DNA from: Winogradskyella schleiferi
Lineage (GTDB): Bacteria > Bacteroidota > Bacteroidia > Flavobacteriales > Flavobacteriaceae
Length of the DNA: 64,000 nucleotides
Direction: 5' to 3'
Assembly (NCBI RefSeq): GCF_013394655.1
Contig: NZ_CP053351.1
Coordinates: forward strand, 2,758,501-2,822,500
In this document: piece by piece, positions 9,460-19,638 of the stretch
Layout: each line of letters begins with the position of its first letter
How positions within the stretch are numbered: the first letter of the stretch is position 1
Translations under genes and position numbers: made by a program
Notes under the pieces: model-generated
Seen by the model: the letters and a program-made list of their open reading frames with translations, nothing else
What the model was told of the DNA's origin: nothing
Database searches by the model: none

Positions 9460-10116
9460 TTTATTGTCACATTATTTATCAAGATTGATCTCTACAAGAT
9501 GAGCAGATTTAAACAATTAAAAGTGTGTTTCAAACAACTGATGCTGAAATTTAATGGAAATCATTAAAAGATAGCCTTTAAATTTTAGCGGTATGATTCT
9601 GCTTTTAATTGTCTAAAAAAATTGAAATTCTCAATGGAATAGTCACTGTCATTATGCTAAAAGGACTTTCCTGATAATTATTCTTTAATGTCAAAAATAC
9701 TTACGATAGCTCTATTGGTTAATTACTACAATAGAAACTAGGTGGATTATATAGTTACGACCTGTTTTTAAATATCATTAGTACAATACGATGCTTCACA
9801 ACATTGGGAATTCGCGACAATGAAAACTAACTTTAATTTTATATTACTTTACGCTCCGTAAAAATAAATTGTTAGTCATTTTTATCGAGTTCTAGTGGTT
9901 TTGATACAGATTCTATTTGTGGTAGAAGTAAGCGCAATACTAATATTTAAACCGTTATCACCAATAGAACCTGGTACAGGTATTGACCATAAACCTGCAA
10001 ATTTCGTGTTAATTGTTAATGTATAAGACGCCTCAAAAACGTATTTAATTTGTGACACCAGTTAATATTTGAAATGATAATATTAATCTCTATATTTACC
10101 AAACAACCTTTATTCA
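9460..10116. other. 657-bp intergenic stretch, possible gene remnant
   Basis: I see no gene with a start codon here. On the minus strand 9882-10061 is open for 59 codons and reads protein-like (for example FAGLWSIPVPGSIGDNG), but it lacks an ATG and is bounded by stops, so it may be a decayed fragment. The rest is AT-rich with no terminator I would defend. Confidence 0.4.
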
Positions 10117-10500
10117 ATGCATACCTTTTCATTAAATCACGTAGCTCTTTCAGTAAAAGACGTTAACGAATCTATTGAGTTTTATCAAAAAATACTTCAA
10201 CTTAAGGAAATTGAGAATACAGCTTCCGACTCTAAAACGAGATGGTTATCATTCGGAGATGGCAAACAATTGCATCTGATTCCTCGCCCTAATTCTGAAA
10301 TAAAAATTAATAAAGCTGTTCATTTTGCCTTGGCAACAACAGACCTAAATTTATTTATCGAGTCTCTGAAAATGCACCATATTGACTATTCTGATTGGCT
10401 TGGTACACCAAATAAAGATTACATTCGAAAAGACGGCATAAACCAGGTTTACTTTCAAGACCCAAATGGCTATTGGATTGAAATAAATGATGATTTCTAA
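10117..10500 (+). CDS. VOC superfamily (glyoxalase-like) protein
   Basis: A 127-residue protein formed by two beta-alpha-beta-beta-beta halves, the length and fold of single-domain glyoxalase/bleomycin-resistance/dioxygenase proteins. The first half opens LNHVALSVKDVNESIEFYQ, with His8 as a likely metal ligand. The second opens KAVHFALATTDLNLF, with another His, and ends FQDPNGYWIEIND, whose Glu is the usual last ligand. Substrate and reaction cannot be assigned. The gene lies alone after a long non-coding stretch. Confidence 0.88.
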   Translation: MHTFSLNHVALSVKDVNESIEFYQKILQLKEIENTASDSKTRWLSFGDGKQLHLIPRPNSEIKINKAVHFALATTDLNLFIESLKMHHIDYSDWLGTPNKDYIRKDGINQVYFQDPNGYWIEINDDF

Positions 10501-10532
10501 TACATCAATAAAATATTTATTTCCATACCGTT

Positions 10533-10553
10533 GCGCGAATTTGAAACTCGTGC
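10533..10553. repeat. Short imperfect palindrome
   Basis: GCGCGAATTT (10533-10542) and AAACTCGTGC (10544-10553) pair over 8 of 10 positions. It resembles degenerate interspersed palindromes and lies in the gap before the RelA/SpoT gene. It has no T-run, so a terminator is unlikely. Confidence 0.35.
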
Positions 10554-10654
10554 CTAAACCAACAAAACCTGCATTTCCACGAAATTCCTGATAATTTTCA
10601 AATTAGCTCTGAAATTACATTGCTCATTAAAAACCATTTTACTACTTTAGTTCT

Positions 10655-12862
10655 ATGACTGAGGAAGCCATAGAAATAGAAAATAAAGCCATTGCCAAAG
10701 CTTACAAGGAATTACTCAAAGTAAGCTATCAGACGTTGACTGATGACGATAAGAAATTAATCCGTCATGCATTTGAGGTCGCCTTGGATGCACATAAGGA
10801 TCAGCGACGCAAATCTGGCGAAGCGTATATTTTCCATCCTATTGCTGTGGCCAAAATTGTAGCACAAGAAATTGGTATGGATGCCACATCTATTGCTTCA
10901 GCCTTGTTACATGATGTGGTTGAGGACAATCCTGAATACACCATCGACGACATGGAACGCCTTTTTGGTGAAACCATTGCCAGAATTGTTGATGGTCTTA
11001 CCAAAATTTCTTCGCTTAAAAAAGACATGGACGTGTCCTTACAAGCTGAGAATTTCAGGAAAATGCTTTTGACCTTAAATGATGATGTAAGGGTTATCAT
11101 TATTAAAATCGCCGATCGTTTGCACAACATGCAGACTATGGACTCCATGCGATCAGACAAACAAGTAAAAATTGCATCGGAAACCTTATATATTTATGCA
11201 CCTTTAGCACACCGAATCGGACTTTACAATATAAAAACTGAACTCGAAGATTTAGGATTAAAATATACAGAACCCGAAGTCTATAGCGATATTCTTGAAA
11301 AAATAAAGGACAGTAAGGAAGACCAGGATGCGTACATCAAAGCATTTTCTAAAGTCATTGAAGATTCCTTAAATGCTGAAGGCTTAAACTACGAAATCAA
11401 AGGCCGTCCAAAATCCATATTTAGCATTCGTAGAAAAATGGTAAAACAAGGGGTTTCCTTTGACGAAGTCTATGATAAGTTTGCGGTGAGGATTATTTAC
11501 AAATCTGATTTAGCCAACGAAAAATTCTTGGCTTGGAAAATCTATTCCATCGTAACCGATCACTTTACGCCAAACCCAATCCGACTTAGAGACTGGATTT
11601 CTTCGCCCAAATCCACAGGTTATGAAGCTCTTCATATTACCGTTGTAGGACCAAAAAGCCGTTGGGTGGAAGTTCAGATTCGTAGTGAACGTATGAACGA
11701 GATTGCAGAAAAAGGTTATGCGGCACATTATAAGTATAAAAACGTAGACGACAAAGAGGACAATCTCGATTTATGGATCAACCGACTGCAAGAAGCTTTA
11801 GAAAACAATGAGGCGGATGCTGTGGATTTTGTGGAACAGTTTAAACTCAATCTTTATTCCAAGGAAATTTTTGTCTTTTCGCCAAAAGGGGATTTAAAGT
11901 CGCTTCCAAAAGGTGCAACACCTCTCGACTTTGCTTTTAGCATCCATACGGAAGTTGGTATGAGAACACGAGGAGCCAAAGTGAATGGCAAATTAGTGCC
12001 TTTAAGCCATGAGTTGCAAAGTGGCGACCGTGTTGAAATCATGACGTCTGAAAATGCCAAACCAAATGCCAACTGGCTCGATTATGCAACGACGGCTAGA
12101 GCACGAAGCAAAATTAAATCGGCATTAAACGAGAATACCAAGCTTATAGCCGAAGAAGGCAAAGAGATTTTAAGACGAAAATTAAAACAACTCAAAATTG
12201 CGCTCAACGAAAGTTCAATTAATGAATTGGTAAGCTATTTCAAGTTAAGCACCTCATTAGATTTATTTTACCGCGTTGGTATTGGTACTATTGACAATAC
12301 AAAATTAAAAGCCTTTGCGGCATCTCGAAGTAATGCCTTTGTCAGTTATTTTAAAAATAAAATATACAAGCCATCAGTTCCAAAAGATATCCATAAAGAA
12401 GAAATCACATCTAAATATGATATGTTGGTTTTTGGTAAGGAAGAAGAAAAGCTAAATTACACTTTAGCCAATTGCTGCAACCCAATTCCCGGAGATAAAG
12501 TGTTTGGCTTCTTAACCATTAACGATGGTATAAAAATCCACAAAAAAAATTGTCCGAATGCGGTAAGCCTACAATCTAATTATGCCTATCGAATTTTACA
12601 AGCCAAATGGATAGATTCGTCTCAGCAAGTATATACTTCGCAGATTACATTGTCTGGAATTGACGATATGGGATTGGTAAATCATATCACAAAGTTGATT
12701 TCAGAAAACATGCATGTTAATATGAAAAGTCTAAGTTTTTCGAGTGATGACGGTGTTTTTACGGGAAAAATCACCGTAGAAGTTAAAAATCAAACCATGT
12801 TGAAAAAGGTGATTGAAAAACTTAAAAAAATTAATGGTATCGACAAAGTCACAAGAGTTTAA
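10655..12862 (+). CDS. spoT: RelA/SpoT family bifunctional (p)ppGpp synthetase/hydrolase
   Basis: A 735-residue stringent-response enzyme with the full long-RSH architecture. An HD hydrolase domain carries intact metal residues (HDVVED at 86-91). It is followed by the synthetase domain (KGRPKSIFSIRRKM and the YDKFAVRIIY strand), a TGS domain at about 390-450 (IFVFSPKGDLKSLPKGATPLD), a helical region, a zinc-finger-like segment with NCCNP, and a C-terminal ACT domain. The intact hydrolase motif points to a Rel/SpoT-type enzyme that both makes and degrades (p)ppGpp in the cytoplasm. In Bacteroidota such enzymes are normally the main alarmone regulator. Confidence 0.95.
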   Translation: MTEEAIEIENKAIAKAYKELLKVSYQTLTDDDKKLIRHAFEVALDAHKDQRRKSGEAYIFHPIAVAKIVAQEIGMDATSIASALLHDVVEDNPEYTIDDMERLFGETIARIVDGLTKISSLKKDMDVSLQAENFRKMLLTLNDDVRVIIIKIADRLHNMQTMDSMRSDKQVKIASETLYIYAPLAHRIGLYNIKTELEDLGLKYTEPEVYSDILEKIKDSKEDQDAYIKAFSKVIEDSLNAEGLNYEIKGRPKSIFSIRRKMVKQGVSFDEVYDKFAVRIIYKSDLANEKFLAWKIYSIVTDHFTPNPIRLRDWISSPKSTGYEALHITVVGPKSRWVEVQIRSERMNEIAEKGYAAHYKYKNVDDKEDNLDLWINRLQEALENNEADAVDFVEQFKLNLYSKEIFVFSPKGDLKSLPKGATPLDFAFSIHTEVGMRTRGAKVNGKLVPLSHELQSGDRVEIMTSENAKPNANWLDYATTARARSKIKSALNENTKLIAEEGKEILRRKLKQLKIALNESSINELVSYFKLSTSLDLFYRVGIGTIDNTKLKAFAASRSNAFVSYFKNKIYKPSVPKDIHKEEITSKYDMLVFGKEEEKLNYTLANCCNPIPGDKVFGFLTINDGIKIHKKNCPNAVSLQSNYAYRILQAKWIDSSQQVYTSQITLSGIDDMGLVNHITKLISENMHVNMKSLSFSSDDGVFTGKITVEVKNQTMLKKVIEKLKKINGIDKVTRV

Positions 12863-13026
12863 ATGCGTTGGTCATTTAGAATAGTTTGCATGAACAGGAA
12901 TAGAGTCGAGAACCTTGATTACGCTGAATGCTTCTAGATAATAAATTTCAAAAAAGGAATTTCATTCTATGTGACTTCAGAGATCAGTCCTAATAAACAA
13001 TATCCATTCATTAAATAAATGTTATT

Positions 13027-13066
13027 AAAAGGGTGTTCATTTCTTTCGGTGTTAATAGCCCCTTTT
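13027..13066 (+). terminator. Weak terminator-like hairpin
   Basis: AAAAGGG (13027-13033) pairs with CCCTTTT (13060-13066), followed by a T-containing stretch. The loop is long (26 bases) and the element is 165 bases beyond the RelA/SpoT stop, so the call is tentative. Confidence 0.35.
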
Positions 13067-13093
13067 TATAATTCAAATCATTTAAAATTTGCG

Positions 13094-13101
13094 TAAATTT
13101 G
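13094..13101 (+). promoter_or_regulatory. Flavobacterial -7 element before the Fur-type gene
   Basis: TAAATTTG matches the Bacteroidota sigma-factor -7 consensus TAnnTTTG and lies 10 bases upstream of the ATG at 13112. No clear -33 TTG is visible at the right distance. Confidence 0.4.
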
Positions 13102-13111
13102 TTGTTTAATT

Positions 13112-13564
13112 ATGAATGCAACCACAGAAGAAAGTAATCAGGAAATTGTAAAACGTGTTTTTACACAGTTCCTAGAAGATAAAGGTCACCGAAAAACACC
13201 TGAGCGCTACGCTATACTTCAAGAAATCTATGATAGCGAAGAGCATTTTGATATTGAATCCTTATATATCAAAATGAAGAATAAAAACTACCGTGTAAGT
13301 CGCGCAACGCTTTATAATACCATTGAATTGCTTTTGGAATGTGCTTTGGTACGCAAACATCAATTTGGACAAAGTCAGGCACATTACGAAAAATCGTATT
13401 TCGATAAAAACCACGACCATGTTATTCTTACAGACACAGGCGAGGTTATAGAATTTTGTGATCCACGCATTCAATCCATCAAAAAAACCATTGAAGAGGT
13501 TTTTGACATTCAGATAACTAATCATTCACTATATTTTTACGGCAACCGTAAAAAAGACGACTAA
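13112..13564 (+). CDS. Fur family transcriptional regulator
   Basis: A 150-residue metal-responsive repressor. The winged-helix DNA-binding domain is at about 10-90 ([28 protein letters not shown]) and the dimerisation and metal domain is at about 91-145 ([16 protein letters not shown]). At the position where classical Fur has the structural-zinc Cys-x-x-Cys pair it has Thr and other residues (ILTDTGEV); this loss is, as I recall, usual in the flavobacterial subgroup. Whether it senses iron, zinc or peroxide cannot be told. purA starts 12 bases downstream, so the two may be cotranscribed. Confidence 0.9.
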   Translation: MNATTEESNQEIVKRVFTQFLEDKGHRKTPERYAILQEIYDSEEHFDIESLYIKMKNKNYRVSRATLYNTIELLLECALVRKHQFGQSQAHYEKSYFDKNHDHVILTDTGEVIEFCDPRIQSIKKTIEEVFDIQITNHSLYFYGNRKKDD

Positions 13565-13576
13565 CTCAATTTTAAA

Positions 13577-14857
13577 ATGGCAGTAGATTTACTACTTGGA
13601 TTACAATGGGGAGATGAAGGCAAAGGAAAAATTGTCGATGTATTTACCTCTAAATATGATATAATTGCACGATTTCAAGGTGGTCCAAACGCAGGACACA
13701 CTTTGGTATTTAACGGTAAAAAACATGTGTTGCATACTATTCCTTCCGGAATTTTTCATGAAGGTAAAGTCAACCTTGTTGGCAATGGTGTAGTAATAGA
13801 TCCTGTTATTTTCAAAAAAGAACTCGATAAATTAGCAGAACAAAATGTGGATTATAAAAAATCCCTTTGTATTTCGCGAAAAGCACATATTATTCTACCT
13901 ACGCATCGTTTATTGGATGCTGCTAGTGAAGCTTCAAAAGGCAAAGCAAAAATAGGCTCCACTCTAAAAGGTATTGGTCCAACATATATGGACAAAACCG
14001 GCCGAAATGGGATTAGAGTTGGTGATATAGAATTAGCCGATTGGAAAGACAAATACAGAGCTTTAGCCGATAAGCACGAAGCCATGATTGCGTTTTACAA
14101 TGTAGATATTCAATATGATTTAAATGAATTAGAAGCGGATTTCTTCAATGCCATTGAAACATTAAAAGGTTTAAAATTCATTGATTCGGAAGAATACGTC
14201 CACCAAGCCCAACAATCTGGAAAATCGATTTTGGCTGAAGGCGCGCAAGGGTCCTTATTGGATATTGATTTTGGTACGTATCCATTCGTCACGTCTTCTA
14301 ACACAACAGCTGCAGGTGCATGTACTGGATTGGGAGTTGCACCTAATCAAATTGGTGAAGTTTTTGGGATATTTAAAGCCTATACGACTCGTGTAGGTTC
14401 TGGACCATTCCCTACGGAATTGTTTGATAAAGACGGTGAAACTATGGCCAAGGTCGGCAACGAATTTGGAGCAACTACAGGTCGTCCGAGACGTTGCGGT
14501 TGGTTAGATTTAGTAGCTTTACGTTATGCCTGTAAAGTCAATGGTGTCACACAACTGATTATGATGAAAGGTGATGTACTTTCAGGCTTTAAAACTTTAA
14601 AAGTTTGTACAGCTTATAAATACAAAGGCGAAGAAATCACACATCTACCTTATAATATTGAAGAACAAAACGTCACACCTATTTACACCGAAGTAAAAGG
14701 TTGGGCTGCCGATTTAACCGGAATGACCGAAGCATCACAATTACCTGAAAACCTGAATGCGTACGTTGAGTTTTTAGAAAATGAATTGCATATTCCTATT
14801 ACCATTGTATCAGTTGGTCCAGATCGTAAGCAGACGATTATTCGTAAAACGGTTTAG
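13577..14857 (+). CDS. purA: Adenylosuccinate synthetase
   Basis: A 426-residue cytoplasmic enzyme that joins IMP and aspartate using GTP, the first committed step to AMP. The N-terminal GTP-binding loop GDEGKGK is at residues 12-18. Other family signatures are PNAGHTLVF, STLKGIGPTYMDKTGRNGIR, SSNTTAAGACTGLGV and TTGRPRRCGWLDLVALRY. The length is normal and the start is the only ATG before the conserved N-terminus. It follows the Fur-type regulator by 12 bases. Confidence 0.97.
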   Translation: MAVDLLLGLQWGDEGKGKIVDVFTSKYDIIARFQGGPNAGHTLVFNGKKHVLHTIPSGIFHEGKVNLVGNGVVIDPVIFKKELDKLAEQNVDYKKSLCISRKAHIILPTHRLLDAASEASKGKAKIGSTLKGIGPTYMDKTGRNGIRVGDIELADWKDKYRALADKHEAMIAFYNVDIQYDLNELEADFFNAIETLKGLKFIDSEEYVHQAQQSGKSILAEGAQGSLLDIDFGTYPFVTSSNTTAAGACTGLGVAPNQIGEVFGIFKAYTTRVGSGPFPTELFDKDGETMAKVGNEFGATTGRPRRCGWLDLVALRYACKVNGVTQLIMMKGDVLSGFKTLKVCTAYKYKGEEITHLPYNIEEQNVTPIYTEVKGWAADLTGMTEASQLPENLNAYVEFLENELHIPITIVSVGPDRKQTIIRKTV

Positions 14858-15038
14858 TTCATTTGGTATTGATACATTTAGCATTCTAAGTGACTATTTG
14901 AAAATTATAACGTTTTAACAAACCTTCTTATGACCACAAAGTTTTTGAAACTTGTGAGGTCTTACTAAATAACTCTGTTAAAAAAAACGTTAACAGATAC
15001 TAAAGCAAATCTAATAAGTGTTATTTTGTGAAAAATAT

Positions 15039-16856
15039 ATGTCTTTGAAACATTTTAAGAATTTATTTGTTCTCTTTTGCTTTTCGATTGTATGTTTTAG
15101 CAATGCTCAAGAAAAACAAACCATAACCGTCAAATACTCTGGAAACACATCAACCGATCCAAACGTAAAAGATGGTGCTTTGGTGTTTCTTCGAGACAAA
15201 TCTAAACAAGTTCATTTTATTCATAAAGGCGCTGATTTGTTTTGCGACAAAGCCGTTTACTACGAGGATCAAGATTTTATTGAAGCCTACAGTAATGTGA
15301 ATATGAAGCAAGGCGACACCATAAACATGGTGGCCAAATATTTAGAATATAGCGGAAAAACACAATTATCCATTGCCAGAGGCGATGTGGTTTTAACCGA
15401 ACCGCAATCGACCTTAAAAACGGACACTTTATATTTTGACAGAGTAAAGCAACAAGCCTATTACAAGTCTCAAGGCACGGTAGTAAGGGATTCTTCAGGA
15501 ACTATTACAAGTCAAATTGGTAGATATTATACCAATACGAGTAAGTACCAGTTTATACAAGATGTGGTACTCGTAAATCCAGACTACACATTAAACACAG
15601 AACGTCTCGATTTCTTTACAGAAAATGGACATGCCTATCTTTTTGGGCCGTCTACCATTACTGGAGAAACGAGCAAAATTTATTCTGAACGTGGGTTTTA
15701 TGACACTAATAATAATATCGGCCATTTTCAGCGTAATGCAAAAATCGATTACGATAACCGAACCGTGGAAGGCGACAGCTTATTTTTTGATCGTAACAAA
15801 AATTTTGCCTCTGCCACCAATAATATTACGGTTACAGATACTTTAAATAACAGCATTGTCAAAGGACATTATGCAGAAGTCTGGCGCGCCAAGGATTCCA
15901 TGTACATTACCAAACGTGCCTTGGCTATAACGGTTCAAGAAAATGATTCTGTGTATATGCATGCCGACACATTGATGGTTACAGGTAAACCAGAAAACCG
16001 TATAACACGTGCCTATTATAATGCCAGATTGTACAAAAGTGACTTAGCCGGTAAATCTGACTCCATCCATGTGGATCATAAAAAAGGATTGACCCAAATG
16101 ATAAATCTCAGTAGGTTTAGTTCTGATGATGCCTTTGCCGTAAAACGAAAACCCGCACTTTGGAATATAGGGAACCAAATGACAGGTGACACTATTCATT
16201 TAATTTCCAATGTAAAAACCGAACAGCTCGATTCTTTAAAGGTTTTTGAAAACGCCTTTTTAGTTAGTAAGGATACGTTGAGCGAAGATGGTTTCAACCA
16301 AATTAAAGGGCAACGCTTAATTGGTTTGTTCAAAGATAATGAACTTTATAATGTTGATGTGATCAAAAATGCGGAAACCATTCGTTTTTTGCGAAATGAT
16401 GAGAATGAATTAATTGGTATTCAAAAGTCCAAATCAGGAAGTATCAATGTCAAAATTATTGACCAAATTGTTGACGAAGTTAGATTCATAAACCAAATTG
16501 ATGGCAATATTTTTCCTGAGGATGAATTTCCGAATAGCGCAAAAAAATTAAGAGGTTTTGATTGGCGCGGCGAAGAACGGCCAATGTCTGTAGAAGATTT
16601 ATTCAAAGACGATCCTCCTTTAGATTTACCAATAATCAAAGGTTTGGAAGATTACGTGCCACCTGAAGCTTTTATTGACGATGATATTACAGAACGCGTT
16701 GAAGAAGCAGGAAAGGCAACACCAAATGCACCAAATAAAGCAGCTCGTAATTTGCCAAAAAAGCCATCTGTTGCACCTTTAAATTCTACGCTTAAAAAGG
16801 TAGAGCCTATTAAAGCAAAACCTTTACAACAAAAAATCGGAAAAGAACAAGATTAA
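15039..16856 (+). CDS. OstA/LptA-like protein, LPS transport
   Basis: A 605-residue exported protein. I use the ATG at 15039, which opens a signal peptide (MSLKHFKNLFVLFCFSIVCF, cleavage after SNAQ); a GTG 21 bases upstream only adds polar residues. The body is a long run of OstA/LptA-like beta-strand repeats, with recurring patterns of the type GDT/ADTL..YD (for example GALVFLRDK, GDTINMVAKYLEYSG, KTDTLYFDR). This is the family that forms the periplasmic LPS bridge. The C-terminal 90 residues are Pro/Lys-rich. The following aminotransferase gene starts right after its stop codon. The role in LPS export is inferred from the fold family. Confidence 0.85.
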   Translation: MSLKHFKNLFVLFCFSIVCFSNAQEKQTITVKYSGNTSTDPNVKDGALVFLRDKSKQVHFIHKGADLFCDKAVYYEDQDFIEAYSNVNMKQGDTINMVAKYLEYSGKTQLSIARGDVVLTEPQSTLKTDTLYFDRVKQQAYYKSQGTVVRDSSGTITSQIGRYYTNTSKYQFIQDVVLVNPDYTLNTERLDFFTENGHAYLFGPSTITGETSKIYSERGFYDTNNNIGHFQRNAKIDYDNRTVEGDSLFFDRNKNFASATNNITVTDTLNNSIVKGHYAEVWRAKDSMYITKRALAITVQENDSVYMHADTLMVTGKPENRITRAYYNARLYKSDLAGKSDSIHVDHKKGLTQMINLSRFSSDDAFAVKRKPALWNIGNQMTGDTIHLISNVKTEQLDSLKVFENAFLVSKDTLSEDGFNQIKGQRLIGLFKDNELYNVDVIKNAETIRFLRNDENELIGIQKSKSGSINVKIIDQIVDEVRFINQIDGNIFPEDEFPNSAKKLRGFDWRGEERPMSVEDLFKDDPPLDLPIIKGLEDYVPPEAFIDDDITERVEEAGKATPNAPNKAARNLPKKPSVAPLNSTLKKVEPIKAKPLQQKIGKEQD

Positions 16857-18032
16857 TTGAAATCGGACTTTTTTAAATATCAAGCCCAAACCTCACCACA
16901 TCCCTTAGCGATGGAAATTAGCCATGCCAAAGGTTCTTATATTTATGACACGAACGGCAAAGCTTATCTCGATTTTGTTGCAGGTATTTCAGCATGCAGC
17001 TTAGGACATTCACACCCAAAAGTGGTAGATGCCATAAAAAAGCAATTAGATAAGTATTTACATGTGATGGTTTATGGCGAGTATGTTCAAAAGTCAGCTG
17101 TGGAGTTGTCAAAATTTTTAGCAAAGCATTTACCAAAACCATTAGAATCCACTTATTTAGTAAATTCTGGCACCGAAGCAATTGAAGGTAGTTTAAAATT
17201 AGCACGACGATTTACAGGTCGTTCAGAAATCATTGCTGCAAAAAACGCCTATCATGGCAATACCATGGGTTCTTTAAGCCTTATGGATTATGAAGAACGC
17301 AAACATCCTTTTTTGCCATTAATTCCAGATATAAAACATATTGCATTTAATTCCGAAAAAGATTTACTTCAGATTACAGAAAAAACGGCTGCTGTAATTC
17401 TAGAAACCATTCAAGGAGGCGCTGGTTTTATTGAACCTACTAATAATTATTTAGCGAAAGTACAGCAACGTTGTAACTCAGTTGGTGCCGTTTTTATCTT
17501 AGATGAAATCCAACCTGGCATTGGCAGAACGGGAAAACTATTCGGATTTGAGCATTACAACTGCCAACCAGATATTGTGGTTATAGGCAAAGGCTTAGGT
17601 GGCGGTTTGCCAATTGGAGCATTCACCGCTTCAAAAGAAATGATGGATACGTTAAGTGATAATCCCAAACTTGGCCATATCACAACCTTTGGTGGCAATC
17701 CAGTTATTGCCGCTGCAGCGTTGGCCACCTTGAAGGAAATAACGGAATCGAACCTTATGGCAGAAGCGTTGGAAAAAGAACAGTTATTCAGAAAACATCT
17801 TAAGCATAAACATATCAAAGCCATTAGAGGTCGCGGATTAATGTTAGCGGCATTTACTGAAAATGCAGAGCTTACGAATCAGGTTATATTGAAAGCCCAA
17901 GACCAAGGATTAGTCTTATTTTGGTTGCTTTTTGAACCAAAAGCCATCCGAATTACACCGCCTTTAACCATTTCAAACGAAGAAATAATTAAAGGTTGTG
18001 CTATTATTACATCCATACTGGACACACTTTAA
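16857..18032 (+). CDS. Class III PLP-dependent aminotransferase (aspartate aminotransferase family)
   Basis: A 391-residue aminotransferase. The likely start is a TTG directly abutting the preceding stop codon; the next ATG (16911) would remove the conserved N-terminal segment. Class III features are visible: SGTEAIEGSLKLAR for PLP phosphate binding, AYHGNTMGSLSL, the DEIQPGIGRTG motif with Asp216, and the Schiff-base Lys245 in GKGLGGG. Relatives include acetylornithine, ornithine and 4-aminobutyrate aminotransferases. No arginine-pathway gene is nearby, so the substrate stays open. It is probably cotranscribed with the OstA-like gene. Confidence 0.9.
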   Translation: MKSDFFKYQAQTSPHPLAMEISHAKGSYIYDTNGKAYLDFVAGISACSLGHSHPKVVDAIKKQLDKYLHVMVYGEYVQKSAVELSKFLAKHLPKPLESTYLVNSGTEAIEGSLKLARRFTGRSEIIAAKNAYHGNTMGSLSLMDYEERKHPFLPLIPDIKHIAFNSEKDLLQITEKTAAVILETIQGGAGFIEPTNNYLAKVQQRCNSVGAVFILDEIQPGIGRTGKLFGFEHYNCQPDIVVIGKGLGGGLPIGAFTASKEMMDTLSDNPKLGHITTFGGNPVIAAAALATLKEITESNLMAEALEKEQLFRKHLKHKHIKAIRGRGLMLAAFTENAELTNQVILKAQDQGLVLFWLLFEPKAIRITPPLTISNEEIIKGCAIITSILDTL

Positions 18033-18193
18033 TATAATTACTGAGTTTATAAATTATTAACAACCAGATTATTAAATTAGATTAACTGCAGAATAATTTC
18101 AATGTTAACTACTTTGTTAAAAACATTCATTCAAAAATCGATGTAGCGCAAAGTATAACTGTAATTTTATTCTCGTGAACTATTAATCCTTTT

Positions 18194-19600
18194 ATGCAAT
18201 ACAGTCACGAAGACGAAAATTTCCCTCTCACTCGATTCGAGTCCATGTTAAAGACCAATAATATCTTGTTCTTTGATTCAGCCGAATTTGAAAATATCAT
18301 ACACCACTATCTTGAAAATGGTAAAATTGCTCTTTCTAAACGTGCGATAAAATTAGGTTTGGAACAACACCCAACTTCCATCAACCTAAGATTGTTTCAA
18401 GTTGAAATATTAGTTATTGAGAATAAATTTATAGAAGCCGATGACCTTTTGGATAGACTTCATCATATAGAACCCAATAATGAAGAAATATTCATTCAAA
18501 AAGCCAATGTTTTATCTAAACAGGACGAACATCAAAAAGCTATTAACACCCTTTTAATAGCTATTGAAATGTCCAACACGCCAGAAGATGATGCCGATTT
18601 GTATGCCTTAGTGGGTATGGAATATTTATTTTTAGACCAATTTGAAAATGCCCTCATTTATTTCAAAAAGTGCTTGGAGAGTGATACTACAGATTATTCT
18701 GCGCTTCATAATATTGTGTATTGCTATGATTTTTTGAATAAAAACGAGGAAGCCATTGCGTATCTCAATACATTCTTAAACACCAATCCGTATTGTGAAG
18801 TCGCTTGGCAACAATTGGGCCGACAATATTTTGAAATTAAGGACTATGCAAAAGCCAATGCAGCTTTAGACTTTGCCATTATTTCCGACGATACTTTTGT
18901 TGGTGCTTACTTAGAAAAAGGCAAGGTTTTAGAGAAGTTGAAAAAATACGATGATGCCATTGAAAATTACAAAATTACTTTAGCCTTAGACGACCCAACA
19001 TCGTTTGCACTTTTGCGTATTGGTCAATGTTATTCCAAACTCGGGCAAGAAGATTTAGCGATTCAATTCTTTAAAAAAACCATTGATGAAGATCCTTTAT
19101 TAGATAAAGGCTGGATAGCGATTACCAAGTTTTACATGAAACGCGTCAACTATCAAAAAGCTTTATACTACATCAATAAAGCAGTCACTATTGATGGCGA
19201 CAATGTATTGTATTGGAAAATATATGCCACCATAAATAAGCGTTTAAACTTTCTTGAAGAAGCAGAACGTGGCTACAAACGTACGCTTGAATTGGGCAAC
19301 TACGAATTGGACACGTGGTTAGATCGCGCAGATATTTTAACGTCTCTAGGCGAATATGAAGCAGCTATATTTAATCTTATTCAAACTACAGAATTCTACC
19401 CGGAAAATGCTGAAATTGAATACCGTTTAGCCGGTCTTTATTTCACCGTTCATCAATCTGAAGAAGGCCGTTTTCATCTTAAAAACGCCACCTGTCTTAA
19501 CATTGACTATAGTTTTATTATTTCAGAATTATTTCCACAACTCACGGATAAGCCTTTGGTTAAGGCGATAATTTCAGACGCGAAAAAGATGTCAAACTAA
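18194..19600 (+). CDS. Tetratricopeptide repeat protein
   Basis: A 468-residue protein with no signal peptide. It is made almost entirely of TPR helix pairs from about residue 30 to 440 (for example ALVGMEYLFLDQFENALIYF, AYLEKGKVLEKLKKYDDAIE, LLRIGQCYSKLGQEDLAIQF). TPR arrays bind other proteins; there is no catalytic domain. The N-terminus (QYSHEDENFPLTRFESML) is well conserved in the flavobacterial homologues I recall. It precedes the two DUF368 genes by 38 bases and may be in the same unit. Confidence 0.9.
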   Translation: MQYSHEDENFPLTRFESMLKTNNILFFDSAEFENIIHHYLENGKIALSKRAIKLGLEQHPTSINLRLFQVEILVIENKFIEADDLLDRLHHIEPNNEEIFIQKANVLSKQDEHQKAINTLLIAIEMSNTPEDDADLYALVGMEYLFLDQFENALIYFKKCLESDTTDYSALHNIVYCYDFLNKNEEAIAYLNTFLNTNPYCEVAWQQLGRQYFEIKDYAKANAALDFAIISDDTFVGAYLEKGKVLEKLKKYDDAIENYKITLALDDPTSFALLRIGQCYSKLGQEDLAIQFFKKTIDEDPLLDKGWIAITKFYMKRVNYQKALYYINKAVTIDGDNVLYWKIYATINKRLNFLEEAERGYKRTLELGNYELDTWLDRADILTSLGEYEAAIFNLIQTTEFYPENAEIEYRLAGLYFTVHQSEEGRFHLKNATCLNIDYSFIISELFPQLTDKPLVKAIISDAKKMSN

Positions 19601-19638
19601 AAAAAATCATACCTTAGCGATTCTTATTTTAAAACGGA

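Noticed and set aside
9882..10061. Protein-like minus-strand frame of 59 codons
   Set aside because: No start codon, bounded by stops on both sides and no recognisable family; at best a decayed fragment, so not listed as a gene.
13112..13564. Missing Cys-x-x-Cys in the Fur-type protein as a striking defect
   Set aside because: As I recall, the flavobacterial subgroup generally lacks this pair, so it is not unusual in itself.
15018..15038. GTG start for the OstA-like gene
   Set aside because: It adds seven residues before a clear signal peptide that begins at the ATG 15039; the ATG is the more plausible start.
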